DNA from: Hirundichthys speculiger
Taxonomy: Eukaryota; Chordata; Actinopteri; Beloniformes; Exocoetidae
Direction of reading: 5' to 3'
Assembly: GCA_018398805.1 (NCBI GenBank)
Contig: JAGFBZ010000258.1
Coordinates: forward strand, 4,638,501-4,702,500
DNA length: 64,000 nt
The position numbers and the translations under genes were made by a program. The notes beneath the pieces were generated by a model that did not search any database, had not been told where the DNA came from, and was given only the letters and a program-made list of their open reading frames with translations. This document shows, piece after piece, positions 34,489-45,941 of this stretch (positions are counted from its first letter, which is position 1; every line of letters starts with the position of its first letter).

Positions 34489-37400
34489 CTGGAAGAAAAA
34501 TCAGAAAAAAAAAGACATTAAACATCGTGTTTTTCTAAGATAAAGTCTTAGATGAATGCAAGGATTATTATTAAGGAATAACAATTGATGGTAAAAGAAG
34601 AACTTTAAAATATTTTATTATAGCCTTCTTTCACAAAGTTGACACGATGTCCCTGAGGTTTAAATGAATTGTTTGTGACATGCTTTGGTCAAAATACCAC
34701 AGAATAAACAATACAAAAGCTCACGGTTAACTACATCCTTAACAAGTCTGCTAAGAGCAGCCATTTTAGACTGTCATAGAAAGCCATTCAACTACATAAT
34801 CTATTCTACTTAAATGAGCCATAAAGATGGCCGAGTGAAGGATCACATGACCCCTCTGCTATAAATACTCTACACTAAGCCAATGCTGCCACTGAAATAA
34901 AGAAATATGAAAACACTACATTCAGGGTTTGGGCCATGTGACACTTATACTGTTATGTTTAAAACCAACACTAATTTAATTATTTTAGTCAGGGTGGCTG
35001 CTCCTACAGTACGGTCATCTCTCAAACTGCTGAAGGCAAAACAATTATCATATGCTTCAGTTGATATTGAGCTCTGAGAGGCTGGCAGTGCTAACGCCTG
35101 CATGATAATATACTGAGACTAAACATAGTAAACAAAAGACAGTTTCAGCCTAGAGCTCTGGAAAGTGTTTGCAATAACACTGAGAATCCCTTATCCAAGC
35201 AGACTTTAATTTAAAAAGCGCCACATTTTTCTCACAATATTCTAAGTCCGTACATTTTCCCCACAAGTCATTCTGAGGTCTTCAGCTAAATGCACTCCGT
35301 CTGAGCAGTTTGTTGGTCGTCCCATTGAAAATGTGTTTAAATATACATTTGGCCTCAAAAGGAATTATGTTTGGGGACAGGGACTTGTGTGCTCATTTCT
35401 TTCATTCTTTTTTTTCCTGGAATATCTATTCTTTTTTTTTTAATGGTTTGAATTTTTATGGAGCCTAGCTTTTTTTGCAAACTGAGCATTAAATGTTAGC
35501 TACTTTTTGTTGCCATATACTTTTACTCCAGGGAGGAATTTATATTTTTGTAAATATAATCAATATGAGTTAAAGATCTTACCAACCAGGTTTGCTTCTT
35601 ACTTCAAATTAAAGAAAAAAAATCATCAAGGAATATTTCTTCTATTTGTGTCATGTGGTTTTCCCAAATGTCCCTTTGGAGACTTGCGTCTATATTTCGA
35701 CAAGAGAAATTATCATAAACACAGATACTGATGGACTATTTTCTTTTATCTTTGTTTACAGCCCTGTGCAATAACATTGTCTACCATAACTGTCTTGCTG
35801 GCTCAGAAGCTCTTTCACTTAGCAAAGAAATTATTTAGAGTTAACTTGAATTTCACATAGTTAGGCCTACATCTTGCTAACAGGGTTAGCAAGTGCTCGT
35901 GTTAGCCAATGATGTCTTTGTCTGTGCCCAGTGTACCTGATATGAAGGCACTGAGGGTAATGATAGGGATCTTAAACAAAAAACACAAATCTGTAAAACT
36001 AGCTGCATATTCTTAATAACTTTGGCTACTAATAGTGTTAGCAACCAGCATTAGCAACCGGCATTGGTCAGTGTTATCCCATTCAAAATAACGTCTGTCC
36101 AGCCTGCAGAAATGCATTTCTTATGTGTTTTTAATGGTGTTCAGACTTAGTTACAGAGTCCTCCTGTAACTAAGTCTGAACACTCACCAAAGTTTAATGA
36201 ACCTATTGATTTATTATGAGCTAACTAGTTGGAACACAATTCTACATATCCTGAGAAACTCAAAGACTCAAACAATGAGTAAATGTTGACTATAGATTTG
36301 CCCACCTAGCTGCTGAGTAAATACAGTATAATACATTTTCAAAGTAATGAAAACTGAATTCCAAACACTATTCCCACATTTTCATATTTAAATATCATTC
36401 AAGCTCCCTGTATTCTGACAGAGAACTAACAGCTACTCAGAATGAGGTTTTCACCATTTATAACCTCATAAATACCACATAGGCTCAGACCCAATTCCTA
36501 AAAGTACATCACACAACTCCATTTCATAGAAAAAAAAATGCATCCCTTTAACCAAGTACATATAATGTATAATTAATGTACGTTAGTAGCCAAAGAGGCA
36601 TCTAGGATTTTTATGTTTTTTCAGGTAATGTATAGGAGTCAGTTGGCTTACAATTGCACTGATAAGACTCCACAAAGAACAAAAACAAATAAAAAAACAA
36701 ACCAATGACAACTAGTACTTGATATTTCAAAACAGTAATCCACAAACCTACGAGTAAAGTCTTGACATGTATACTTCTTTTATTCATTCTGAAGCCATTT
36801 TATCAGGTATGTGTTGTTTTTACTGTGCTGGACCCCCTTTTGCCTTCAGAACTGCCTTAATTCTTTGTGGCACAGATTCAATGAGGTGTTGGAAACATTC
36901 CTCAGACATTTTGGTCCATATTGACATAAGAGCATCGCACAGTTGCTGCAGATGTGTCAGCTGCACATCCATGATGCATATCTCCCATTCCACCACATCT
37001 CAAAGGTGTTCTATTGGTTAAACCATGCTCAATGGTACTAAGGGTGCCAAGAAAACACCCCCCACACCATCACACCACCAGCAGCAGCAGCCTTCAACTG
37101 CTTACATGCAGGAGGGATCCATGCTTTCATGTTGTTTATCCCAAATTCTGACCAGACTATATAAATGTCACAGCTAAGCTCAAGACTCATCAGACCAGGC
37201 AATGCTTTTCCAATCTTCTATTGTTCAATTTTGGTAAGCCTGTGTGAACTGCATGGATTCTGGGCTGGTCCGCTTTGCGACAGGTCTGGGGTGTGGTGGG
37301 TTTGTCACCTTCGCTGTACCTACAAATTTGGGAGGGGCTGGAGGGGAAACAATTTATGACTGTATGACAATGTATCACTGATTTATGATATTTATCTCAC

Positions 37401-40400
37401 CACAGAGATGTTAAGAGTCCGCATGTTGGCAAACTCCGTGACCTCGCAGGTGGTGTTGCCGCTCTTGCAGAGGGCTAGTGTGGCACTGATGCCCTCAGTG
37501 CTGGTGGAATCCTTCACATTCTGCAGGCCCTTTGCCCAGGCAGATGAGCACACGAGCCACAGGAAGACCAAAATGGCAGTAATCGCAAAGTCCTGAAGAA
37601 AAAACCAGAAAGATTCACTCGTTAGATGTCAGCTACAAGTCTCTGACCCCCAAATACTTACACAGCCCGAAATGAAATTATAACAATGTCTGGTTTTGTC
37701 TGCTGAAGACGTATACACTTACAAAAATAGGTCCAAAGTCTGAGTCCTTGTAGACATGCATGTAGCCTAAATACACCAACAGAGCTACCATGCTGTACAG
37801 GAAACAGACGATGCCGATGCCGACGAAGAACTCCGCCGCAGAGGCCGCGTCACCCATCAAGTGTGTCATAGTAACAGATTGATTACACATAGTGGTGTTC
37901 TCCTCAATGAGCGAGACTTGATTCAGTCTAACCAGTACAGAAAAAAGAATGAGAAGAAATACAATAAAGGTTAACATGGTCACTGCTTTCTTTGGAGGTT
38001 AGTTAACCGATTAATTGCTGAATTGCTCACCTAAATGGGTAGTGAAAGTTGGCGTTGAGCGTTTCGTTCCTGCCATCGCCACAAAAGACAGTGATGATGT
38101 TCCTCCCTGAGAATCCACCACAGCTTCCAAAAGCAAATATAGCCGTGAGCTGTTTAGACAAAAAAAAAATAGTGAGACATCAGGGACATGGCTGAGTTTG
38201 ACATGAAAAAGCTTTGTTGAATATTATCAAAGCCAATAAACACAAGATATTCAGGAAGAGGATGAAATGAGATGCTTTTTAACATAAAGTGGAAACAGTG
38301 ATCCACTGTAGACCAATGAACTGGTCAACCGACTGAACACAAACTATTGCATTTGTGATCATCCCTACATGCACGGTATATATATTCTGGGGTTTTTCCA
38401 TGCAGATCAAACCCACATTGAACAAAGCTGGCAACAGATAGAAATCACAAACTAACCACAGAGCACATTTCTTTTAACAACTTGAGTAATTTTGATGCTG
38501 TCATGCCTTGAAAACTTGTGTGCCATCTTAAAAATGTGGTCTCACTGAAGGAGCCTTTATGCTCTTGGATTCTGTCTCGCAGAAAAGCATCTGATTCAGC
38601 GTGTCGACCATGTGACACTACTGCCCTCTTTAAAACACAGACTAAATTCTTTTAGTTAAGGGGGCTGCAACCTAAGCTCAGCTCTCTCACAACAATAACA
38701 ATAACCTCTTAATTCGCTTTTCATGACGCTCATTCAAATTCTCACTAATATTACTTGATGAAATCAACCGGACCTCATCAATGCCAACATAGTGCTGGAT
38801 TAATGACATGAACTGCTATCAGACTTTCCGAGAGTCTTCCAGAAGAAAATTCATCTTTCTTTGGAAGGCCCAAAAAAGATAGATGCTCAAAAGAGGCACA
38901 AACCATGATACTACCACCACCGTGTTCCAGAGATTGGATAAATCTTTTGCTTTCTCTAAATTGTGGTGCTTTTCATTTGAACTGAAAAGTCAATGTAAGA
39001 CTTCTGGTGTGTCCATGTGATCTTTAGCGGAGACCAGAGGCTCATTCCTTGCAAACTTGCATTCACACTGCGACGACTCCTTAAAGTTCACCAGAGTGAG
39101 AGAGGTCGGATGTGACCTCGAACTATTTCACGTCTTGCTCTTGGTGCTATGCTTGTTCGTGAATCACTTCTGAGGAAGGTAATTATAGCCATGAACGTGA
39201 CCACTCGGGAATGCAAAGTCTTTGAAGTTTGTTAGCTTTTCCTGCTTGATGCACATCGACTACTCTGTTTATGAGGTCCTCAGAAGTCTCCTTCTCCTGT
39301 ACACTTCCAAAAAGTGTGCGTTGCAAGGAGCAGACATCCTACTGATTTACAACATCTGACTCTGATTTTACCTGGAAATGATCTGCGGATCTGAGAAGCT
39401 GAATCTGAAAAGCTAATATACTTTTGCAATTACTTTTTTACAATACCAGATAATTTACACAATAAATACGAGAGTCAGCACATAAAATTTGTGCCTTGTT
39501 AGTTTAGTTTGGTGCTCCTCCGCCCTACTTTTTGGACTGGAGGTCATATTTGTAATAAATCTTTATGAAACTTTCAATGGCGCCATGTGATTTCTATTTA
39601 AAGGTAGGGTAAGGGATTCTATGCAGGGGTAGTAGGTAGAGTTGGTTGCCTTCCAACAACAATGTCAGTATCACATGCCGAAGTGTCCCTGGGTGAGACT
39701 CTGGACTCCACCTTGTCCCACTGCCCCGGCCGTTCAAAGTGCCTTTCTGAAGCCTGGATGAATAGGAAGGTTTGTTACTGGAAAGGTCACTGATGTAGAA
39801 CCTGGAGACCTGGGAAACTTCATGATGGTGCTTGTTTTCTTGGGGAGTGAGCTCGAGTTTGTTTTTTTCTTTCAAATATCAACAGGCACAGCATCCAGAA
39901 ATCCCTCGCCTCATCTTTAATGAAGCAACTGTGATGTGGAATGAAAACTAGGAATGCGCGCGATTAGTCGTCTAAACGATTAAACGTCCGCCCACTTACA
40001 CCAGAAATATTAGTCGTTTAAACCAATTTGTGTTTTATTCATGTACAAGGCTGCTTAACTGTCATACAGCCGCCTGCCACTAGTCGGGGCTACAGAGCCG
40101 TCAGACAGCAGCCCCCCTCTCCACGGGAATGCTCCAGTAGACTGGAGTTTTAAAACGGCACGGTGGGAAGATGGCCTCCCGCAAAACCAGCACGGTTTGG
40201 CGGTACTTTAATCTAGAAAATGAAAACAAGGTAGTATGTAGACTGTGTCAGAAACAACTGGCATACAATCTCTCGACTGGAGCAATGTGCAACCACATTC
40301 GACTCAAGCATTTGGATGTTAATCTGCACGAGACGACGGCTGCTGATGCTAGCGGTGCTAGCCACACTCTGGCCGATTTGACATTGTTTACCCGGAGACG

Positions 40401-43400
40401 TGTTCTCCCGTCCGGTCTGAGAAATCCGACATGGTTGTTGAACATTGTGATTGAAGGCTTAAAGAACTCTTGTTACACACAATATTTTTTGGGACAATGT
40501 TTCAAATTCTGTTTCGATGTTTCAGTAAATTGTGCTAAATTTTCACTGTTTTCTGAGTGTTTTCCTTTTTTTTTAGAGTAGTCGACTAGTCTTAATTAAA
40601 ATTTTCGTTTAGTCGACAGGGAAATTAGTCGCGAGGAACATCCCTAACGAAAACCAGTCGGGTCAAATGCGTATGACGCGGCAAAAACTTTAAGTTGGAC
40701 TTTCAGATGTCAAAAGGACCCAAAATGCTTCCTGTGTTTGAGAAGAACTGTGACCCTGCACACAACGAGGAACAAGAAAGTCTAACAGGAAATTTCAGAT
40801 TGTGAATATACAATGCTGATTCAAAAACAAGTGGTACTTCTGGAAAATGGATACATAGGTAAAAAAGAAGCGATTCTTAGTATAAACCCAAGATTTTTTG
40901 TGTTTTGTTGCTTTTACTTAAGGTCATTTGTCAAGACACATCCATGTTTTTGCAGTGTTGGGACAGTAAAGCTTTTATGACTTTGTAATGTTGCCATTTT
41001 TTCTCATAAGCCTTCCGAGGCATTCGGACATTGAGGATACCATGCAACAACAACAAAAAATAAATTCTGATGTTATTTTGTTTCATTCTTTCTGCAAATA
41101 CATCTTAATGTGTGCAATAGTACAGGGTTTGGTACGGCTGCATATTCTCTTTCAAAATCCTCCCTCATTCTCCACTGGTGACCTGTCAGCACTGCAGGTC
41201 GGCCAGTCCAGCAGCAGCACTGAATTATGGGTGCTCACACTGACAAGTCCTTGCAACAGGGTCAGCGTCACTTTTACATTTCCCACCACAAGTCCCGCAT
41301 GAGCACACAGACGCACAGAAACACACACACCTTCGGGCCCCTCTCCAGATGTTTCTCCAGATGTCACTTTTCGCCACTTCCTGTTTTTCTGGCTACACAC
41401 AATCAACCACTTCTCTTCAACAGTCAGCGTGAGACAAACACAGACACATTTGATATTCTTAAGGCCGTGTTGCTCATTTTACCGACGACATGAATACCAG
41501 GGAGCAGAAACCCTTCAAGGAAAGCAGAGTATTTGACATCGTTTCCAACATTTCAGCGTAGTCCTCATTAAGGCTTCTAGTAGCACCTTCTCCAAACGCT
41601 ACATTTTCCTGCCAGCCCTCAGGCTCTTTACTGGCAGCCCAGACATCTGCGGCCCCCTCACTACCAATTAATGGATATTACTGATGCTCATCAAGCTGTG
41701 ACGCACACGTCAAACCTGCACACATCGCAACTAATCAGCAACGGCATATAAACACTCTGAAACCATTCAAATATGGAAAAATGTCCCAATTTTAAAAGTT
41801 TAGTTCGAAATATGATAACCATCAGTTTTTGTTCTGGCTCAGTGAGAGCAAAAAACTCTAAAGCCACTAGAGAGCGTGACTTTGTTTTTTTCTGTTGAAT
41901 CTTTGCAAAATCCTTACTCTCAATCTCAAACCATAGAAATGTGGCATGGACATTAATCCAAAAGGAGAGGGAGTGAGCTTTATTATCTTTCTCCAACATT
42001 TTGAGTGAACAGAGCAGGCCTAGCAGCATTTCTTCTGCTGAATGCTCTTTCCTGTTTATTACTGCATGGAAGATAATATCTAGGGAGGTATGAGTGTTTG
42101 GGCCGCACCACTTATGTACCAACTCAGCAGCTTTTTCACTGGAATCCTTCAACATTTCTCAGTGTAGCGGCTACTGGGAGGAGCGTCCCGTTAGATAGCC
42201 TCAGGTTACAACAAAAGTGGTGGAATATATCATTTCTACAAACTCTCTAGTTCAATTCTTGTGCACATCTGTGGACACACCGCTGCCACCTGAAGGCAAG
42301 GTAGCATCTATATGCTTGCATTTATTGCGAAAGTAGATGTTTTTGTCCACTCATCCAGCACCGAGCCTGGATGGCAACAACTTTTGAACCTCATGCCAAA
42401 CATTCATGAAGAAAATATACGGCCGGATTCTTTGGATCAAGATGAGTTCAAAGCAGCCAAAGACGCTGATAAACCGTGAACTCTCACAGGAGTGTTGAGG
42501 CAACGTTCGATGATGGTGTGTTCCCACAAACTTAATAATAATAAAAAAAAGAACTGGAAAAACCTTCCTGTGAGGACACCAGTAAGTTTTCAGAACACAT
42601 CTAAGATAAGTGAGTTAAATCCTGGATACTTTTCATCCATCTGAAAGGATCCAGACCAAACTGGAGGCTGGCGGGAGGAGACAGCTGTTCTGACTGCTGC
42701 CAAGGATACAAATAACTGTTGCCTGTTGCTCAGCTAAGCTTTGTCCTCTGGCGCTTTTACACCAAACCAGAACTGGTCACAGATGTCTGTGCGTATCATA
42801 AACAACACAACATTATCTTTAAAACAAGAATGATTATGCTCTCTTAGGCCTTTATTTACAGCTCAGAAGTCCGGTAGCTAAACAGAAGACATCTAGCTGT
42901 TACCAGCGCAGCCGTCAGTCAAAAACAAGAAGCACCCCCAACTACAGATACGTTTGTGGCGTTGTATAGTTTTACCTGATGAGGTACATAAAAATGTAGC
43001 CCCCGTACAGTTGTCACAAATGTGAAATGTAGCTGTTGAGACTAAAATCATTTAATGAACCAGGCTGTAAATATGTTAATTTCTGCTGTAAAGGTGGACA
43101 TTTTAACAAGGATGGTCAGTGGACAATGACTCACTTGTGGAGGCGGCACCTGGTGGTCAAACGAGGAACTGCAATTTTCCCTACTTCCGTGAACACATCA
43201 AGCTAGAGGAGGATATAGAACCGTTGGTTGTCCCTTTACAATACCATCATCATACCAATAAAAATGTTTTTTTAAAAATCATACCAATAAACAATCAATG
43301 AAATTTTTTCCAGGTTGGCAAATGTACGAAATCATTGGCTAGCACGAGCTGTGTAGCCGCAAATTTGATTGACTGATGCTCACATTGATGCCTGGAAAGT

Positions 43401-45112
43401 TGATTTTTTTTTTTTTCAAATAAACTTCTGATCAGAGCAAAACTCCCAATTTAACACAATGGACTCACAGTTCAGTTTAGCAATGCTTGATGTCACCGTA
43501 TTCAAAGTCCATGGACAGCAACACTGTTGATGCTTCCAATGCAGTAGTGTGAGCCAGCGGTAACAGTCAATTCATTTGATACCTTGGGAATCAGCATATT
43601 TGGTAATTGCCCGTGCATACCGTATATACGTGTGACAAAACTTAAAGTAAGGGTATGACAGGATGACATCACGTCTACTGATATTTGAAGCAAAACATTG
43701 ACAGCTACCTCCTGCTTCCCCCTCCCCCCTTCATGTGCACAAGCACAAACCCTCCCCCCGTCAGACATGCTGAATTTAATAAAAAGCTTTATCAAAAATG
43801 ATTGCAGGGAATGTATTCTTTCCAGAGCTGTCACATACAATCTTGGTCCTTATTCCTGCTCATCGGGCTCGGCTGGATCTTTAAAATTCCTGCTACCGTT
43901 TTCAAAAAGCCAAAGGTGAAATCTTAAAATGTCTTTTTATGCCCAAATACCTGTTTAAAAGGTAAAAGCATTCCATTTACTTTCACGTTAAAACAAAGAA
44001 AAGCAGCAAATCCTCACAACTGAGGTTAGGAAACAAGACAAGGGTCAGGACCTAGTCTGGATAAACGCTTTAATAATTCAGGTTTTAGTTGCTGGACTTA
44101 AATTTGGTATTCAACCTCCTCACGCTGATGTCACTTCCAGTCATTAGTACCATTACATGGAAGACCAGAATATCGCTGTGGTAATGTGTTTCACACCACC
44201 AATTACTTAATCCCTAGTGGACAAGCAAATATGTTGTGTGAAATGAAGGTTGCATAAAGCCAACACACACTCACACGGGCGCGTGTGTGTGTCCCGAGTC
44301 AGATGACTGTTACCGCTGCTTTGTGCCTGTGTACGTGTGTGAGTGCAGTTTTGAGAAAACAGAACAGCTGAGAGAAACTGTGGCTGAGCTGAATTACCCA
44401 CACTGGATTCTTCTGACCCACTTATGCGGAGCAGAACTGATTACTGAACTTTCCACAAGAAACTGTTTCACTTTCTCCCCCCGAGACAACACACACAGAC
44501 GTGCACACGCACAACAGTTCAAGCTGAAGTGCTTCACCATCAGTCAGGGTTGGTATTCGGGGTAAATTATTGATGAGAGATGCATTAATCTATAACTATA
44601 TTGTGTGAAGGGCAGGTCAGTAGACTGAATAAACTGATCTGAAGTCACTTAACTGACCTTTTAGGTGCATTCTAAAACATATTTGTGGTGAAAAAAAAAG
44701 CCAAACTTGTTGAGAGAATTCTCATTCTTGTTTTTTCTGTGCTCAATCCTGTGATATAGCACATCAACATTTGTCAGTTTAGTATAAGAGTATACAAGTA
44801 TAACAGTGTGCAAAGTCCTGAGCTGCAAATGGTCAAAGGTTTAAAGAAATTTCCTCCAGATTATGTGCAACTTCAACCACGTGAATTCCTATAAAATTAC
44901 TCCCAAAGCAGATTACTGAAGTGATTTCTCTTCCTCTGGGGTGAAAATGGCAGAGAAAGGAGAAAATCCAAGTACCAAGGAGGGACTGGACCTCCCTGTT
45001 GTGACACATAGGGTATAAGGAAGCAAGCAGTTTAACTTACCCACTCCACCAGTTTAACAAAGCCCAGAGGCTCCTTCAGAGGCGACAAGTTGAGCCGAAA
45101 TCCGGTCATCAT
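34303..45112 (-). CDS. sypl1: synaptophysin-like 1 (pantophysin), complete gene with a frameshift in the last exon
   Basis: Join 45112..45041, 38149..38031, 37927..37723, 37592..37401, 34488..34303 (as sequenced). SYPL1 is a four-pass MARVEL-domain protein of small cytoplasmic transport vesicles, related to synaptophysin. It starts MMTGFRLNLSPLKEPLGF, matching human SGFQINLNPLKEPLGF. TM1 is at about residues 20-40 and is followed by a luminal loop with N-glycosylation sequons (NET, NTT, NQS). TM2 lies in exon 3, TM3 at the start of exon 4 (FLWLVCSSAWAK), then a second loop (NTT, NIS) and TM4 in exon 5. All phases agree. In exon 5 one extra A after VFGYLNMFVWAG (positions 34450-34452) shifts the frame, giving a 257-residue product with 49 foreign residues. 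Dropping that base gives N-A-W-F-V-Y-K-E-T and a stop at 34356, 239 residues, the usual length of the family. Confidence 0.93.
36137..36183. repeat. perfect 20-bp inverted repeat with 7-nt loop
   Basis: GTGTTCAGACTTAGTTACAG (36137-36156) and its exact reverse complement (36164-36183) flank a 7-nt loop. It lies in sypl1 intron 4 and is present in the primary transcript. It is not a TIR of any element I can delimit. Confidence 0.95.
36826..37260 (-). pseudogene. Tc1-like transposase pseudogene, truncated and internally deleted
   Basis: Same family as 27838-28860: the plus strand shares CTGGACCCC..TTTTGCC and, further on, GACTCATCAGACCAGGCAATG. A large internal deletion (near 37020) removes part of the catalytic region. 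Confidence 0.75.
37401..37592 (-). CDS. sypl1: sypl1 coding exon 4 (TM3 and second luminal loop)
   Basis: Acceptor TTCAG, donor GTGAGA; 192 nt, phase 0 at both ends. It encodes DFAITAILVFLWLVCSSAWA (TM3), then K-G-L-Q, and a loop with two cysteines (L-C-K-S-G and T-T-C-E) that probably pair, plus NTT and NIS sequons. Strong match to human FLWLVSSSAWAKAL. Confidence 0.93.
37723..37927 (-). CDS. sypl1: sypl1 coding exon 3 (first loop end and TM2)
   Basis: Acceptor TGGTTAG, donor GTAAGT; 205 nt, 1 + 68 codons. It encodes R/LNQVSLIEENTTMC, then TM2 (FFVGIGIVCFLYSMVALLVY). The introns on both sides are only 103 and 130 bp, the compact fish form. Confidence 0.93.
38031..38149 (-). CDS. sypl1: sypl1 coding exon 2 (TM1 and first luminal loop)
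   Basis: Acceptor AAACAG, donor GTGAGC; 119 nt. It encodes LTAIFAFGSCGGFSGRN, then V-F-C-G-D-G and R-N-E-T, ending HYPF plus a split Arg codon. It matches human IFAFATCGGF and YPFRLN. Confidence 0.93.
38870..38945 (-). pseudogene. Tc1-like transposase fragment
   Basis: The minus strand reads L-E-H-G-G-G-S-I-M-V-C, the conserved block of Tc1-like transposases. The rest of the frame is lost; flanking sequence to about 39.1 kb may belong to the same relic. Confidence 0.45.
39598..39920. mobile_element. MITE-like repeat with TAAAGGTAGGGTAAGGGAT ends
   Basis: The left end, TAAAGGTAGGGTAAGGGAT, and a diverged inverted right end (AAATCCCTCGCCTCATCTTTA) face each other about 310 bp apart. The same motif is at 6838-6861. 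The interior has GTGTCCCTGGGTGAGACTCT, a motif common in fish repeats. The target duplication is not resolved. Confidence 0.5.
39949..40646 (+). mobile_element. hAT element, internally deleted, with BED zinc-finger ORF (698 bp)
   Basis: Starts TAGGAATGCGCGCGATTAGT and ends CGCGAGGAACATCCCTA, imperfect inverted repeats. The flanks ATGAAAAC (39941-39948) and ACGAAAAC (40647-40654) are an 8-bp duplication with one change. The sub-terminal DNA is rich in TTAGTCG and GTCGACT motifs. The inside encodes only the N-terminal DNA-binding part of a hAT transposase. Confidence 0.88.
40171..40581 (+). pseudogene. BED-type zinc-finger N-terminus of a hAT transposase
   Basis: The frame starts MASRKTSTVWRYFNL, then V-C-R-L-C and, 17 residues on, H-I-R-L-K-H: the C-x2-C...H-x4-H BED finger preceded by the aromatic V-W-x-Y-F signature of hAT transposases and ZBED proteins. 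After about residue 90 the sequence stops resembling a transposase, so the DDE core and dimerisation domain are missing. It could still make a short DNA-binding peptide if expressed; that is inference. Confidence 0.8.
41691..42155 (-). CDS. unassigned open reading frame, 154 codons
   Basis: Uninterrupted minus-strand frame from ATG at 42155, with an in-frame TGA two codons upstream. It has a mixed, non-repetitive composition, starting MLKDSSEKAAELVHKWCG and including L-C-S-L-K-M-L-E-K and S-F-W-I-N-V-H. I do not recognise it. It has no signal peptide or obvious membrane segment. It lies in the sypl1 intron on the same strand. It may be a relic of a mobile element or retrocopy, or chance in AT-rich DNA; coding status is unproven. 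Confidence 0.25.
   Translation of the reverse strand: MLKDSSEKAAELVHKWCGPNTHTSLDIIFHAVINRKEHSAEEMLLGLLCSLKMLEKDNKAHSLSFWINVHATFLWFEIESKDFAKIQQKKTKSRSLVALEFFALTEPEQKLMVIIFRTKLLKLGHFSIFEWFQSVYMPLLISCDVCRFDVCVTA
45041..45112 (-). CDS. sypl1: sypl1 coding exon 1 with start codon
   Basis: The ATG at 45112 is followed directly by a second ATG. The exon encodes MMTGFRLNLSPLKEPLGF, then V-K-L-V-E-W, and ends in phase 0 at the donor GTAAGT. Either ATG could start; the second aligns with the start of the short human isoform. The exon extends 5' to an acceptor TTTTTTGCAG at about 45227, and this 114-nt leader has no upstream ATG. Confidence 0.92.
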
Positions 45113-45323
45113 GTTTATTCTGTTTCAAAGTCTTTCTCCAGTTTTTCCTAAACTGCGGATGATGGTCCAACAGGGAGGAAAAAAGTGGGAGTAGTTTGAC
45201 AGAGTGACGTGGGTTTCCTGCTAACGCTGCAAAAAATGACCACATGAAGTTACTCGAGGCGACTTTTACAATCCGATTTCAAACAAAGGTGAAATGTGAA
45301 CAACGAGAGAGCAGCTTACTTAC

Positions 45324-45480
45324 TTAAAACACAACTTGGTTCGTGTCTGGGACTTTGAACAGCGAATGTAGGTGACCAAATCCTTTGTTCGTGGGGGTAT
45401 ACTTTTTTCAGCGTGGCTTAATAAACGAGTCTTTGCGCTCTGCTTGGTGATGCGCACAGGATGTGGCGGATACGCGCGTA
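45324..45480 (-). promoter_or_regulatory. sypl1: probable sypl1 non-coding first exon and promoter
   Basis: A donor, TTTTAA|GTAAGTAAGC, at 45324 pairs with the acceptor near 45227, implying a short 97-bp intron in the 5' UTR. Upstream, 45420-45510 is CpG-rich (gatgcgcac, gatacgcgcg, agacgcg). No TATA box is clear. The exact start site is inferred. Confidence 0.5.
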
Positions 45481-45913
45481 AGTGTGCCAAGCTCTATTTC
45501 TAGACGCGTCAAATGTGTTTGGTGACAGGAAAATTAGTTAAAAGCCAAAAAGACAGCTTAAAATATCCTGCAGATGTAGTATAAAGCGGGTGGGCTAGTT
45601 TAGTTTTTTTTTTTTTTTTTTTAACCACTGAAAATCCATGCAAATTAATGACAGAAGATTCAGTTCCGCATGAAAGTTATTAACTCTAATTTGAGTACCT
45701 AACAAAAGTCATCAACATTTCCCTGATTCGCTGAAGTGTGGAGGCTGCCTCCGCGTTGCTGAGTTTGCAGCTGCTGTGCTTGAAACGTGTCATTGCTGCT
45801 GGCTGAGTCATATGATCCTCGCTAAAGCGCACAATTCCCTCAACATGGAGAAAGTTGGCTCAACTCAGCTGCGTCCGTCAGCTAAAATCCCCCCACATAT
45901 TCATATCATCCTC

Positions 45914-45941
45914 AAAAAAAAAAAAAAAAAAAAAAAAAAAA
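45914..45941. repeat. poly-A tract (28 bp)
   Basis: The longest homopolymer in the window; no retroelement body recognised next to it. Confidence 0.95.

Larger units (their letters stand above)
34489..37400 (-). other. sypl1 intron 4 (2.9 kb)
   Basis: Contains a perfect hairpin (36137-36183) and a truncated Tc1-like transposase pseudogene (36826-37260). The stretch from 34.5 to 36.1 kb is AT-rich with no recognised feature. Confidence 0.85.
38150..45040 (-). other. sypl1 intron 1 of the coding region (6.9 kb)
   Basis: Contains a Tc1-like relic (about 38.87-38.94 kb), a MITE-like repeat (39.6-39.92 kb), the BED-finger hAT element (39949-40646), an unassigned 154-codon open frame (41691-42155) and AT-rich DNA. 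From 42.2 to 45.0 kb I see nothing I can name apart from CA/TG-rich patches near 44.26-44.34 kb. Confidence 0.8.

Noticed and set aside
36137..36183. Canonical microRNA precursor
   Set aside because: A 20-bp stem is too short for a typical pre-miRNA, and no known microRNA seed was recognised.
38626..38642. Further CTCF site (CTGCCCTCTTT)
   Set aside because: Lacks the conserved CC/GG on the far side of the core.
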